A stretch of 64,000 bases of DNA from Thermodesulfobacteriota bacterium (GTDB lineage: Bacteria > Desulfobacterota > Syntrophorhabdia > Syntrophorhabdales > JANXAF01), in the NCBI GenBank assembly GCA_025062045.1, contig JANXAF010000004.1, positions 1 to 64,000 of the forward strand, read 5' to 3'. Every line of letters starts with the position of its first letter. The first letter of the stretch is position 1. The translations under genes were made by a program, and so were the position numbers. Below, one piece after another: positions 6,789 to 15,809 of the stretch. The notes beneath the pieces are model-generated. The model was not told the DNA's origin, ran no database searches, and worked only from the letters and a program-made list of their open reading frames with translations.

Positions 6789-8012
6789 TCATCCTCCCGT
6801 CATCCTTACGGCCTGTATCATATTCCACCAGGGCATAAGCACTGCCAGAGCGAGAAAGAGAATCATAATAGATAAGGTTGCCGTCATAATGGGCTCTATC
6901 CATGCAGAAAGGCGGCTTATTGAGTATGTGACTTCACGATCGTAATGGGTCGATACCTCTTTTAGCATCTCCTCGAGGGCACCCGTTTCTTCTCCTGTTT
7001 GGACTAGATGAACAACGAGTGTGGGAAAGATCCCACTCTCTTTTAAAGGCTTGGAGATACCCCTCCCTTTCTCTATTTTCGTGCTTATCTCAGTTATCTT
7101 TTGGGCGATAAATTCGTTTCCAACTGTCTTTGAGACGACCTCAAATGTTCTCATTATGGGAACACCAGCCCTTATCATGTTCTCGAACATATAAGCAAAC
7201 CTGCTCATGCAGATCTTCAATAGTATAGGGCCTATGATTGGAATTTTAAGTTTCAGCCTATCGAATAAGAGTCTACCAGTAGGAGTACGACTGTAAAAGT
7301 ATAGGACGATCCCTAAAAGAACGAGAAGAGGAAAAATTAAGGGGCCGTAAGTCTGGACCAGACTGTTTATTAAAAGCATCATTCTCGTAGGAAGGGGAAG
7401 TTCCATTTTGAAGCCCTGAAAGAGTGCTGCAAAACGAGGAATTACAAAGGTTACAAGTACGAAAAAAGCAACTGCGATTCCTAAAGAGACCATTAAAGGA
7501 TAGCGCATGGCACTTTTAAGCATCTCTTTGGTCTTCATCTGGAATTCGAGGATACCTGCAAGTCTTTCCAGTACGTCATCGAGGACACCCCCAACCTCTC
7601 CGGCTCTTACCATGCTTATATAAAGCTCGGAAAAGATATCCTTGTGCTTTGAGATGGCATCCGATAGACTCATTCCCCTGTCGATATCCTGAGAGATCTG
7701 TCTTATGGCTCTTTTCAGCTTCAAATTGGCCGTCTGTTCTTCGAGGCCCCTAAGACCGGAAATTAGAGGAATACCGGATCTTATAACGGTCTGAAGCTGT
7801 CTTGTGAAGAAGATAAGGTCATCGTCCTTTACTTTCTGAAAGCGGACCAAAACCTCCTTTAAGTCTAAAAAAGACCTCTCTTCAACAACTGACACAGGAA
7901 TAAGACCCATGCTGTCAAGCTGAGAATACACAAGTACCTTTGTATCAGCCTCCATTGAGCCTACAATCAGACTTCCTTTTTCGTCTCTTGCTCTATAGAA
8001 GAATCTAGGCAT
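6789..8012 (-). CDS. pilC: Type IV pilus inner-membrane platform protein PilC/MshG
   Basis: The 407 residues contain two T2SSF domains, about 70-193 and 272-395. Each ends in membrane helices, and one central helix pair lies near 170-245. The N-terminal strand (FFYRARDEKGSLIVGSMEA) is typical of GspF/PilC. Family proteins form the dimeric platform that the PilB and PilT ATPases turn to add or remove pilin subunits. The gene lies 3 bp after pilB, and its stop abuts the start of the histidine kinase gene. Length and motif order are normal for the family. Confidence 0.93.
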   Translation of the reverse strand: MPRFFYRARDEKGSLIVGSMEADTKVLVYSQLDSMGLIPVSVVEERSFLDLKEVLVRFQKVKDDDLIFFTRQLQTVIRSGIPLISGLRGLEEQTANLKLKRAIRQISQDIDRGMSLSDAISKHKDIFSELYISMVRAGEVGGVLDDVLERLAGILEFQMKTKEMLKSAMRYPLMVSLGIAVAFFVLVTFVIPRFAALFQGFKMELPLPTRMMLLINSLVQTYGPLIFPLLVLLGIVLYFYSRTPTGRLLFDRLKLKIPIIGPILLKICMSRFAYMFENMIRAGVPIMRTFEVVSKTVGNEFIAQKITEISTKIEKGRGISKPLKESGIFPTLVVHLVQTGEETGALEEMLKEVSTHYDREVTYSISRLSAWIEPIMTATLSIMILFLALAVLMPWWNMIQAVRMTGG

Positions 8013-8015
8013 AGT

Positions 8016-9692
8016 TTAATCCACCTGGACAGAGGACAGAGCTTCCTCGAGACTTGTAATTCCAAAGGCCACTTTCTTTAAAGCATCCTCCTTCATCTCA
8101 GTCATTCCCCTTTCTTTTGCCACATTTCTTATCGCATCGCTTGAGGCCTTTCTCATGACAAGCTCCCTTAAATGTTCATCCATGATCAAGATCTCAAAGA
8201 TACCTATTCTTCCTCTGTACCCCGTATCTTTGCAGTTAGGACATCCCTTCGGTCTGAAGATAGAAATATCATCGGGAAGCCCGTGCTTTATGAGTACTTC
8301 TTTAGGCGGACTGTAAATCTCTTTGCATTCATTGCAAAGCCTGCGAATAAGCCTTTGAGCTATAACACATGTGACGGAGGATGCTACGAGAAAAGGCTCA
8401 ATCCCCATCTCTATTAGTCTTGTCAGTGCGGATGGCGCATCGTTTGTGTGGAAAGTCGAAAGAACGATATGGCCAGTGAGCGCTGCATGAATCGCAACCT
8501 CTGCCGTTTCTCTATCCCTTATCTCACCTACCATTATTATATCAGGGTCCTGCCTTAAGATAGCCCTTAAGCCCTGGTCGAATGTAAACCCAGCTTTTAC
8601 ATTTATCTGAGCCTGCGTTATGTTTTCAATCGTGTACTCAACAGGATCCTCTATAGTTACGATGTTTTTTTCCTCGGTGTTCAAATAATTGAGAATGGCG
8701 TAGAGAGTTGTAGTTTTTCCGGAGCCTGTAGGACCTGTGGCCAAAATGAAACCGTAAGGCTTTTTGATGACCCTTTTTAGTCTTTCCACATCTTGGTCGA
8801 GAAGACCGATCCTATCTATTCCGTAAAGCGATGCTGTCTTATCAAGAAGTCTCATAACTACTTTTTCTCCGTAAATCGAAGGATAAGTTGAGACTCTGAT
8901 ACTCACCTCTTTTCCATCCTCTTTCACGTCGAACCTTCCATCTTGCGGAATCCTCGTCTTTGCTATATCCATGTTTGCCATGATCTTTATTCTCGAAACA
9001 ATGGGAAGGTACATCTTCTTTGGAGGCGATGGTATCTCTCTAAGTTTCCCGTCTATCCTCATCCTTATTCTCATGAATTTTTCATACGGCTCTATGTGCA
9101 CGTCCGAGGCATTATCGGATATGGCTTGCGATATTAGGCTATTTACGAACCTGATAACCGGTTCCTCCTCTGAAACATCAAGGACTTGTGTTTCAATTTC
9201 CTCTTTGATTTCTTCTACTTCTTCTTTTTTCGTTATCTCTTCCAGAGTCTCCTCAACCAATGTCTTAATCCCGTAATACTTTTGCAATGCCCTTTTTATC
9301 TGGGATTCAGTTGTGAGGAACACTTCAATCTCCATCTTCGTTATACGAGATATTTCGTCTAAAGCTGCAATATCAAGGGGGTCTGCGGTTGCAATTCTAA
9401 GCACGTTTGACTTTCTCCCTATCGGAATTATGGTGTACGTTTTTGCAAGATCTGGCGGCACAAGCTTTAGGACATCGGCGTCGATCTCAAGATCGTCCAA
9501 ATTCACAACCGGAACTTTAAGCTGTTTTGTTAAGGCATCGACAATGTCTTTTTCAGTCAGAATCCCCATTCTAACAAGGATTCTTCCCAATTTTTCTCCG
9601 TATTTTCTTTGCTCCGAGATAGCCCTTGTAAGTTCTTCCTCTTTTAATTTTCCTGCATCAATAAGGATCTCCCCCAATCTCTTTCTTGGCAT
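8016..9692 (-). CDS. pilB: Pilus extension ATPase PilB/MshE
   Basis: This 558-residue GspE-type ATPase has an N-terminal MshEN domain with two RLG/KLG-type motifs (RLGEILIDAGKLKEEELTRA and KLGRILVRMG). This domain binds cyclic di-GMP in MshE and some PilB proteins, so nucleotide control of extension is possible here. The motor domain shows Walker A (GPTGSGKTTTLY), an Asp box (TIEDPVEYT), Walker B (DPDIIMVGEIRD) and a His box (ALTGHIVLSTFHT). The two C-x2-C zinc motifs (CNEC, CPNC) that mark extension ATPases are present. The gene lies 3 bp downstream of pilT and 3 bp upstream of pilC. All catalytic residues look intact. Confidence 0.95.
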   Translation of the reverse strand: MPRKRLGEILIDAGKLKEEELTRAISEQRKYGEKLGRILVRMGILTEKDIVDALTKQLKVPVVNLDDLEIDADVLKLVPPDLAKTYTIIPIGRKSNVLRIATADPLDIAALDEISRITKMEIEVFLTTESQIKRALQKYYGIKTLVEETLEEITKKEEVEEIKEEIETQVLDVSEEEPVIRFVNSLISQAISDNASDVHIEPYEKFMRIRMRIDGKLREIPSPPKKMYLPIVSRIKIMANMDIAKTRIPQDGRFDVKEDGKEVSIRVSTYPSIYGEKVVMRLLDKTASLYGIDRIGLLDQDVERLKRVIKKPYGFILATGPTGSGKTTTLYAILNYLNTEEKNIVTIEDPVEYTIENITQAQINVKAGFTFDQGLRAILRQDPDIIMVGEIRDRETAEVAIHAALTGHIVLSTFHTNDAPSALTRLIEMGIEPFLVASSVTCVIAQRLIRRLCNECKEIYSPPKEVLIKHGLPDDISIFRPKGCPNCKDTGYRGRIGIFEILIMDEHLRELVMRKASSDAIRNVAKERGMTEMKEDALKKVAFGITSLEEALSSVQVD

Positions 9693-9695
9693 AAT

Positions 9696-10742
9696 TTATG
9701 CTCTCACGTACTCGACTATCCTTGCAACGAAGGTGGCTTCTTCTTTAGTGATCTGTCTTTTCCGCAAAAGCTCACTTAAAGAGTCTTCCATCGTTTGCAT
9801 ACCATACTCCCTTCCAAGTTCCATGGCGGAGTACAGCTGATATGTCTTTCCCTCCCTTATCAAGTTCCTTATGGCAGGTGTACAGATAAGGATCTCACAT
9901 GCCGGAATCCTTCCACCACCGACTCTTTTTAGAAGTCTTTGGCTTACTACTGCTTCAAGTGTTATCGAGAGCTGGGAGCGTATCTGCGCTTGTTGATGGG
10001 GCGGAAAGACATCGATTATCCTGTCAACAGTTTGGGGAGCAGAGGTCGTATGGAGTGTGGAGAATACGAGATGGCCTGTTTCGGCCGCGGTTATAGCCGC
10101 TTGCATCGTTTCAAGATCCCTCATTTCACCGATGAGAATGACATCAGGATCCTGCCTTAGGACATGCTTTAAGGCATTTGCAAAAGAATGGGTGTCCTCT
10201 CCAACCTCCCTTTGAGAGATGACAGACTTTTGGGGAATGTATACGTACTCTATGGGATCCTCAACCGTAACAATGTGGACAGACCTTTCCTCGTTTATTT
10301 GATTTATCATAGAAGCCAGGGTGGTGGACTTTCCAGAGCCGGTAGGACCGGTAACTAGAATAAGCCCGCTCTGTCTGCGCGTAAGATCTCTAAGTATGGG
10401 AGGTAGGCCTAAATCCTCAAGTCTCGGTATCCTATAAGGAATACAACGGATTGCTAAAGCGATACTGCCCCTTTGCATATAAACGTTTATTCTAAACCTG
10501 GCCCTCCCTTTGAATTCGTACGCAAAATCGAGCTCTTTTTCCTCAAAAAACTTCTTCTTTTTTTCTCTTGTCAGCAATTCCTCTAGAAATGAAGTAAGAT
10601 CCGATGAAGTCAAAGGCCCCGATCGCATAGGTACAAGATCGCCATCAATTCTAAATGTAGGGGGCAGATTCTCAATAAGATGTAGATCCGAGGCGCCTTT
10701 CCTCACAGTTTCTTCCAGAAGCTCGATAATACTCAGTGCCAA
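9696..10742 (-). CDS. pilT: Pilus retraction ATPase PilT
   Basis: The 348-residue protein has normal PilT length and motifs: ASDLHL near residue 18, Walker A GPTGSGKSTTLAS, Asp box TVEDPIEYV, Walker B DPDVILIGEMRD, His box AAETGHLVFSTLHTTSAP, and a C-terminal segment starting CEILICTPAIRNLIREGK that matches the AIRNLIRE signature of PilT. There are no zinc cysteines. The start is TTG 10742, chosen because GGAGG lies 6 nt upstream. PilT hexamers depolymerise the pilus. A second PilT-like gene lies 11 bp upstream. Confidence 0.93.
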   Translation of the reverse strand: MALSIIELLEETVRKGASDLHLIENLPPTFRIDGDLVPMRSGPLTSSDLTSFLEELLTREKKKKFFEEKELDFAYEFKGRARFRINVYMQRGSIALAIRCIPYRIPRLEDLGLPPILRDLTRRQSGLILVTGPTGSGKSTTLASMINQINEERSVHIVTVEDPIEYVYIPQKSVISQREVGEDTHSFANALKHVLRQDPDVILIGEMRDLETMQAAITAAETGHLVFSTLHTTSAPQTVDRIIDVFPPHQQAQIRSQLSITLEAVVSQRLLKRVGGGRIPACEILICTPAIRNLIREGKTYQLYSAMELGREYGMQTMEDSLSELLRKRQITKEEATFVARIVEYVRA

Positions 10743-10753
10743 TCGGTACCTCC

Positions 10754-12301
10754 TCAGAAAAATCTCATATTCCTCAGAAAGATCTGCTTTATATCGCTAT
10801 CGAAGTGGACTCCCACTATCCTCACTACCTGACCAGAAAAATTGCGGGGTATATTTATTGTGACGGAATGCCAGTCTTCATCCAGAATGAGCTCTAAAGG
10901 AGGATTCGGAAACTCAATTTGCTCTGATGTAGAAAAGGTTAGAAATATCCCAAAGGAATAGCCAGGCTTTACGACCCGGACATCCTTTATGAGATACTCC
11001 ATTGAGAAAAAAGCTTTAAGTGTAAAACCGTCCTTTTTACCGTGTATTATTGAGTAATCGATTATGAAATTTCTGTCCACAGCTTTATAGAACTGACCTT
11101 CCATAAAAAGGAGGCCCGACGGGGTGTACATCAAAAAGCCAGAAGAATCCAAAAATTGCATTTCAGAAGAGTCGATCTGATAAAGAACGTTTTGCTTTTC
11201 TATACTTAGGGTTCCCCTCTTTCTATAAGAGGCGGATGTTGTGGGTCTTACCTCTCTTATCTTTTCTATGAAAACCTTTTCTTCTCGAGCCTGTTCTAAA
11301 GCTTCAGGAATGGGGATATAGCCTTTTTTCGCAAGTTCTAAGATAGAGTCGTCAAACTTTATCATGCCCTCTTTTTTTTGGGACTCCATGAGAGATGGAA
11401 CCTGGTGAATCTTTCCTTCGCGGATGAGATTTCTAACCCCGTCAGTAACCGTAAGAACTTCACAGGCGCATACGTACCCTTTCTTGTCGATTCTAGGAAT
11501 AAGCCTTTGGGAGCATATGCCTAAAAGGACATTGGCAAGTTGGGCATAAATGGCGCTCTTCTGTTCGTCTGGAAAAAAATCGATTATTCGATTGAGTGTC
11601 TGCACTGCGTCTCTCGTATGGAGCGTCGAAAAGACGAGATGACCAGTTTCAGCAAGCTCTATTGTTACCTTCATAGACTCTCTATCCCTTATTTCTCCGA
11701 CAAGGATCACATCAGGATCTTCCCTCAATACCCTTTTTAGAGCTTCATTGAACGATTTTGTATCCCTTCCCACTTCCCTTTGGCTTATAATCGAGCTTTT
11801 TGGCTTAAATACGAATTCTATAGGATCCTCGATCGTGACTATGTGGCAAGCTCGTTCCCTATTTATTAACTCGATGAGAGAAGCAAGCGTTGTGGATTTT
11901 CCAGAGCCCGTAACTCCTGTCACTAAAAATAGACCCTGTCTTTTTTTAGCAAATTCCTTTAGAAACTCGGGAAGAAGTAACTCATCAAAGGAGGGAACCT
12001 CTTCCGGGATCAAACGTAAAACCAAACCGAGGGCTCCGGATCTTACAAATCCATTAACTCTCAGTCTCGAAGAACCGACCTCAATACTGTAATCTATCTC
12101 TTTTTCAGCGATGAACCTCTCCTTCTGCCATTGAGTCAGATTCTTTTCAAGAAATGACTCCAAATGGCGCCTCTCTAAGGGACGACCGTTCAGGCTTTTA
12201 AGTCCGTCAGCTTTTAGTATCGGAGGAAGTCCCTCGAAGAGAAAGATACTTTTTGCGGCTTCTTTTTTCGCCCTCTCAATTATTTCCAGAAACCCTCTCA
12301 A
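10754..12301 (-). CDS. PilT-like ATPase fused to a C-terminal beta-rich domain (515 aa)
   Basis: Residues 1-350 are a PilT/PilU-type motor with Walker A GVTGSGKSTTLAS, Asp box TIEDPIEFV, Walker B DPDVILVGEIRD and His box AETGHLVFSTLHTRDA. The N-terminal ASDLHL motif is altered to AKSIFLF. Residues 351-515 have no counterpart in PilT. This stretch is rich in alternating hydrophobic strands and ends with WHSVTINIP, FSGQVVRIVGVHF and IFLRNMRFF. That ending resembles the last strands of jelly-roll (carbohydrate-binding-like) beta-sandwich domains, although a PilT protein should be cytoplasmic. The start overlaps the upstream TPR gene by 26 bp and a normal pilT follows. It may be a retraction co-motor like PilU with a regulatory domain; this is inference. 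Confidence 0.8.
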   Translation of the reverse strand: MRGFLEIIERAKKEAAKSIFLFEGLPPILKADGLKSLNGRPLERRHLESFLEKNLTQWQKERFIAEKEIDYSIEVGSSRLRVNGFVRSGALGLVLRLIPEEVPSFDELLLPEFLKEFAKKRQGLFLVTGVTGSGKSTTLASLIELINRERACHIVTIEDPIEFVFKPKSSIISQREVGRDTKSFNEALKRVLREDPDVILVGEIRDRESMKVTIELAETGHLVFSTLHTRDAVQTLNRIIDFFPDEQKSAIYAQLANVLLGICSQRLIPRIDKKGYVCACEVLTVTDGVRNLIREGKIHQVPSLMESQKKEGMIKFDDSILELAKKGYIPIPEALEQAREEKVFIEKIREVRPTTSASYRKRGTLSIEKQNVLYQIDSSEMQFLDSSGFLMYTPSGLLFMEGQFYKAVDRNFIIDYSIIHGKKDGFTLKAFFSMEYLIKDVRVVKPGYSFGIFLTFSTSEQIEFPNPPLELILDEDWHSVTINIPRNFSGQVVRIVGVHFDSDIKQIFLRNMRFF

Positions 12302-13337
12302 GATAGTTCAACCTCTCGATAACAGCCCTTTTTTGTTCCTTTGATTCCCCTTCCCTTAAATAGGCCCGATAATACCTTATGGCCTCTTTGTGTTCACCCC
12401 TTTCGTCTTTTATTAGGGCTAAAGCAAGATAAAGATTTGGATCCCTTACACCCTTTTCGATGAGTGGAAGTAGAACTCTTTCTGCCTCCGCATATTTCTT
12501 TTCGGATCTAAGTAAGTGCGAAAGATTTATGTACGGTTCAATCCCGCCTCCAAGTTCGATGGCTTTTTTGAAGTACTCTTCGGCTAGTTTCTTTTCCCCT
12601 TCTTGCGCAAGGACAATTCCTATATTGTTGTAAGCCTTGGGATAATCGGCCTTAAAGCTTAGACTCCTTCCAAAAAGGGAAAGGGCTTCTTTTTTTCTAC
12701 CCTCTTTAAGATAGATGAGACCTAAATTGTTTAACGCTTCCACATGATCCTGCTTCTGTGCGAGAATCTCATAGTATATCCTCTTTGCCTCTTCTAACTT
12801 CCCTTTCTCAGCGAGAATCTGAGCCTCAGCAAAAAGTGTATTTAACCTTTCCATGTCGATTCTTTCCACGTTTAACTTCCTTGCCGTATCCAAAGAAGAA
12901 CTTTCAGCGCTTTGAGGAACTAAAGCCTCCGCCTTTTCTGTTTTTGGAACCATCCGCGAAGGGGGTTTTTTGGATTTAGGAGAGGTCTTTATAGGTTTGG
13001 TTTTTGCGATCTCTCTCTTTTCGGGTTCAATTTTCTGAGCAGGAATTTCTTTTTTTTCTACTTTCTCTATTTCGACTTTAGGAGACGTATTAGGAGCCTT
13101 AGCAACTTCTGGAATGGTTCTAATCTCGCGTGTCTCTTCGATCCTTGTCTTCTCAATTGTGCTAAGCCCTTTATGAAGGAGAAAGAGTGCTGCCAACCCC
13201 AAAAATAGTAAAAGGAAGATCGATAAAGAAAGGGTTCTCCTTTTTTTCTCAGAGACACGACCCGAAAAGGGGATTCTGGCTTCTAGCTTTTTTCTTTCCT
13301 CTTCGGCCTTTTTTAACACATCAAGGATAAAACTCAT
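12276..13337 (-). CDS. GspB/MshN-like single-pass TPR protein
   Basis: The N-terminus MSFILDVLKKAEEERKK is the cytoplasmic signature of GspB/MshN-type proteins. One membrane helix follows (about 37-55). A Lys/Glu/Pro-rich periplasmic linker (60-140) leads into about five TPR repeats from residue 165 to the end (for example EALNNLGLIYLKEGRKKEAL and KAYNNIGIVLAQEGEKKLAE). In MSHA and type II systems, GspB- or MshN-type proteins help place or stabilise the secretin. This agrees with the 4-bp overlap (ATGA) with the secretin gene just upstream. The TPR part may bind secretin or peptidoglycan. The combination resembles MshN rather than the standard PilF pilotin. Confidence 0.75.
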   Translation of the reverse strand: MSFILDVLKKAEEERKKLEARIPFSGRVSEKKRRTLSLSIFLLLFLGLAALFLLHKGLSTIEKTRIEETREIRTIPEVAKAPNTSPKVEIEKVEKKEIPAQKIEPEKREIAKTKPIKTSPKSKKPPSRMVPKTEKAEALVPQSAESSSLDTARKLNVERIDMERLNTLFAEAQILAEKGKLEEAKRIYYEILAQKQDHVEALNNLGLIYLKEGRKKEALSLFGRSLSFKADYPKAYNNIGIVLAQEGEKKLAEEYFKKAIELGGGIEPYINLSHLLRSEKKYAEAERVLLPLIEKGVRDPNLYLALALIKDERGEHKEAIRYYRAYLREGESKEQKRAVIERLNYLERVSGNN

Positions 13338-14797
13338 AATGTTTCCTTTCCGTAAACTATCTTAGGCGTCAAAAGGATCACAAGCTCCGTCCGAACTCTT
13401 TCTTTAGATTTCGTTTTAAAAATCGGTCCAATAAGCGGGAGATTCATGGCCCCTTTTAGCCCAGTTTCGCTGTCTATAGTCTTGTCCTTTATAAGACCCC
13501 CAATAACGACGGATTCACCCTCTTTTACCCTAATTAACGTATCGACCTCCCTTACGGCAAGAATTGGAGCTGTGACCGTCATTCCAGCCTGGGTTGACTG
13601 TGCAAGTCCAACTTTTTCGGTAAGCACAGGATGGATATTCATCGTTATGTTTCCATCCCCGTCGATCTGAGGAATAACATCCAGTACAAGACCAACTGTT
13701 ACGTATCTCGGCGTAGTTGTCGCCGTAGCCGGAGCCCCAGGAGTCACAACTATTGAGGATTCAAAAAAGACATCTTCAGTCGCAACTTTAATAACAGCTC
13801 TTTGGTTATTGAGGGTAGCTATCCTCGGATTGGAGATGATGTTTACCTTGCCGTAGGTCCTCAAAAGATCCACAAAAGCCTCAAACTTCGTTCCGGATAT
13901 TATGCCAAACCTGAAATACTGGCTCGGTGGGGCAGGGAGTTGATCTTCCGGAACCCTGGGAATGTTGAAGTACCTGGTTTGAGGTGAAACTAGAATCTGT
14001 TCAGCATTCATCCTTATATCGTTCCATTTTGCGTTTATGTAAGCCCAGTTTACACCCTCCTTTGATGCCTCGTTAAGTTCAACCTCAATTATCCTTGCCT
14101 CAATCATAACCTGTCTTTGAATAGAGGCTTGTAAGGCCTCGAGAAAAAGGGCTATGTTTTTTTGGTTTCTAGGATAATCCATAACTATAACCAAAGATGC
14201 CTCTTTATTGAGGATCAGTTTTCCATCTGGGGACAAAAACTCTCTTAAGTTCGCTTCTAGTAACTTAAAAATGTCGGACTCTGTTTCGCTTTCTATTCGA
14301 ATCGCCTCTTCTTTCGCCGTCCTTTCAGTTCCGGTCGTTCCCCTTAGTGTACTTAATCCCCTTTTTCTTAACGCTACGTAGTTTACAGGATAAACTTTCG
14401 TTTCTATCTGTGGTTTGGAGACGTAAAGTGTCCTCTCTTCTATCTTGAATGCAAAGTTTAAAGGGCCGAGAATGTATTCAAGAGCCTTCTCGAGAGTCAC
14501 GTTTTTAAGATCGACAGTTATCTTTCCTTGAACCTCAGGAGAGATCACAACGTTAAAGTTCGTTTGTTTGCCTATCGCTTTGAGTACGTCTCTTACATCG
14601 GCCTCGCGGAGGGCAAAAGAGAAGACCTCCCTCGGTCCCTCTATGACTATCTTCTTTTCCCTTTCCGGTTGAGGAAGATAGGGGACAGAGATTTCGGGAG
14701 GCTGGATCTTGTCCCTTTCAACTCTTTCTTTTTTAGTTGTGGCGCAAAAAGAGAGGAAAAAAATTATAAAAAGGGTGATAAAAAGGCGCCCTGCCAT
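13334..14797 (-). CDS. pilQ: Outer-membrane secretin PilQ/MshL (lipoprotein)
   Basis: A lipoprotein signal (FFLSFC, lipid-modified Cys near 18) starts the 487-residue protein. A secretin/TonB short N-terminal domain (about 60-125, VFSFALREADVRDVLKAIGK) and one N1-type domain (about 185-225) come next. The secretin core (about 225-480) carries VMIEARIIEVELNEASKEGV, EGESVVIGGLIKDK and a final ELVILLTPKIV strand. It forms the outer-membrane channel for the pilus. The short N-terminal region and direct lipidation are like MshL and unlike PilQ proteins that carry AMIN domains. It follows the PilP-like gene by 8 bp. Confidence 0.92.
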   Translation of the reverse strand: MAGRLFITLFIIFFLSFCATTKKERVERDKIQPPEISVPYLPQPEREKKIVIEGPREVFSFALREADVRDVLKAIGKQTNFNVVISPEVQGKITVDLKNVTLEKALEYILGPLNFAFKIEERTLYVSKPQIETKVYPVNYVALRKRGLSTLRGTTGTERTAKEEAIRIESETESDIFKLLEANLREFLSPDGKLILNKEASLVIVMDYPRNQKNIALFLEALQASIQRQVMIEARIIEVELNEASKEGVNWAYINAKWNDIRMNAEQILVSPQTRYFNIPRVPEDQLPAPPSQYFRFGIISGTKFEAFVDLLRTYGKVNIISNPRIATLNNQRAVIKVATEDVFFESSIVVTPGAPATATTTPRYVTVGLVLDVIPQIDGDGNITMNIHPVLTEKVGLAQSTQAGMTVTAPILAVREVDTLIRVKEGESVVIGGLIKDKTIDSETGLKGAMNLPLIGPIFKTKSKERVRTELVILLTPKIVYGKETL

Positions 14798-14805
14798 GGT
14801 GCCTC

Positions 14806-15267
14806 CTATTCTTTTTCAAGTAAAATTGTTCTTCTCGACCCCTTACCCTCGAGACTCACGCTCTCTCTTCCTATGTCCACCACCTTCTCTCCGGTTTTTA
14901 TTATATCACCTTTTGATACGATCTCATCGCCAATTATGGCCAGCCTACCTTTTTTCCCCTCGATTATCGCGTAAAGTTTGATGGGTACATCCGGGATCTT
15001 TCTTTCCTCTTCGGAACTTGTCTTTTTTTTCTCTTCCACGTAAAAGGGATCTCGCCCCCAGCTTTCAAAATAGGTTATTGAAACCTGTGTCTCAACTTTT
15101 GGCATCGCTGGCAGAGGACTGATGAGAGTTGTTATAGTTACAGGGTCTGGAACATTACCTACTTGACTTTTCTTCTGGACTTTTTTCGGCTCAGCAAAAA
15201 CAAAAAGATAGACTGATAAAAGGACGGAGCCCAAAAATACAAATAGAACAGGCTTGCTTACCTTCAT
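14806..15267 (-). CDS. PilP/MshK-like alignment protein
   Basis: The 153-residue protein has an N-terminal membrane helix (about 6-25), a Lys/Pro linker and a segment SWGRDPFYVEE. The WGRDPF motif is typical of PilP, GspC and MshK. The C-terminal half (about 85-150) reads as a small beta domain (KLYAIIEGKKGRLAIIGDEI, GDIIKTGEKVVDIG), as in the homology region of GspC/PilP that docks on the secretin. It lies between pilO and the secretin gene, the classic PilNOPQ order, and its start overlaps the end of pilO by 4 bp. Sequence similarity in this family is low, so the call depends partly on position. Confidence 0.75.
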   Translation of the reverse strand: MKVSKPVLFVFLGSVLLSVYLFVFAEPKKVQKKSQVGNVPDPVTITTLISPLPAMPKVETQVSITYFESWGRDPFYVEEKKKTSSEEERKIPDVPIKLYAIIEGKKGRLAIIGDEIVSKGDIIKTGEKVVDIGRESVSLEGKGSRRTILLEKE

Positions 15268-15809
15268 ATTTCCCCTTTAAGCGCCTTTATTTCAAGAACC
15301 ATCTGAGCCCTCACATATTTGCTGTCCTTTTCATCTACTGAAATTTTTCCCTTAACTACCCCTTTTATGGCAGGGTTTTTTTCAAGATTTTCCAAAAAGA
15401 TTCCAACATCGAGGAATCTTCCCTTGACAGTTATCTCGAACGAGGGATAGATGAGCACCTTTCCTTCTAGACTCTTCAGGGAATTAAAAAGACCAGTAAT
15501 ACTTTCTACAACAAGCCCCCTTTTTTTTGCCTCCTGAGCTATTTCCCGGATTAAAAAAGGCGTCTGTCCGAATTCTGGAATTTTAGCCTTGACCTCCTTT
15601 AGCATACCTTCCATATCCTTTCTTTGACTAGTAAGTTTAATAATCACCTCCGTTTCCCTCTCTATCTTTGCTCTTTCATCTTTGAGCTCTTTGAGCTTTT
15701 TCTTACCCCCTTCGATCTTTGATGAGAAAGGGAAGTAGACTGTAACTAGCCATACGACTAAGAAGAGACAGGGAAAGAGAAGATAAAGATAAGCGGTCTT
15801 AAACTTCAA
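15264..15809 (-). CDS. pilO: PilO/MshJ-like alignment protein
   Basis: TTG 15809 is chosen as the start because GGAGG lies 6-7 nt upstream and the resulting protein begins right before the membrane helix (about 4-25). Longer frames starting upstream lie mostly inside pilMN. The 181 residues show the PilO pattern: a short N-terminus, one helix, a coiled-coil (about 35-75, rich in Lys/Glu), then a ferredoxin-like domain (LVVESI near 110, FLENLEKNPAIKGV near 145). PilO pairs with PilN in the periplasm to link the platform to PilP and the secretin. It overlaps the upstream pilMN stop by 11 bp. Confidence 0.8.
   Translation of the reverse strand: MKFKTAYLYLLFPCLFLVVWLVTVYFPFSSKIEGGKKKLKELKDERAKIERETEVIIKLTSQRKDMEGMLKEVKAKIPEFGQTPFLIREIAQEAKKRGLVVESITGLFNSLKSLEGKVLIYPSFEITVKGRFLDVGIFLENLEKNPAIKGVVKGKISVDEKDSKYVRAQMVLEIKALKGEI

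Noticed and set aside
12758-12979. Plus-strand frame within the TPR gene
   Set aside because: Antisense shadow with no start signal. The TPR repeats are clear in the minus-strand frame.
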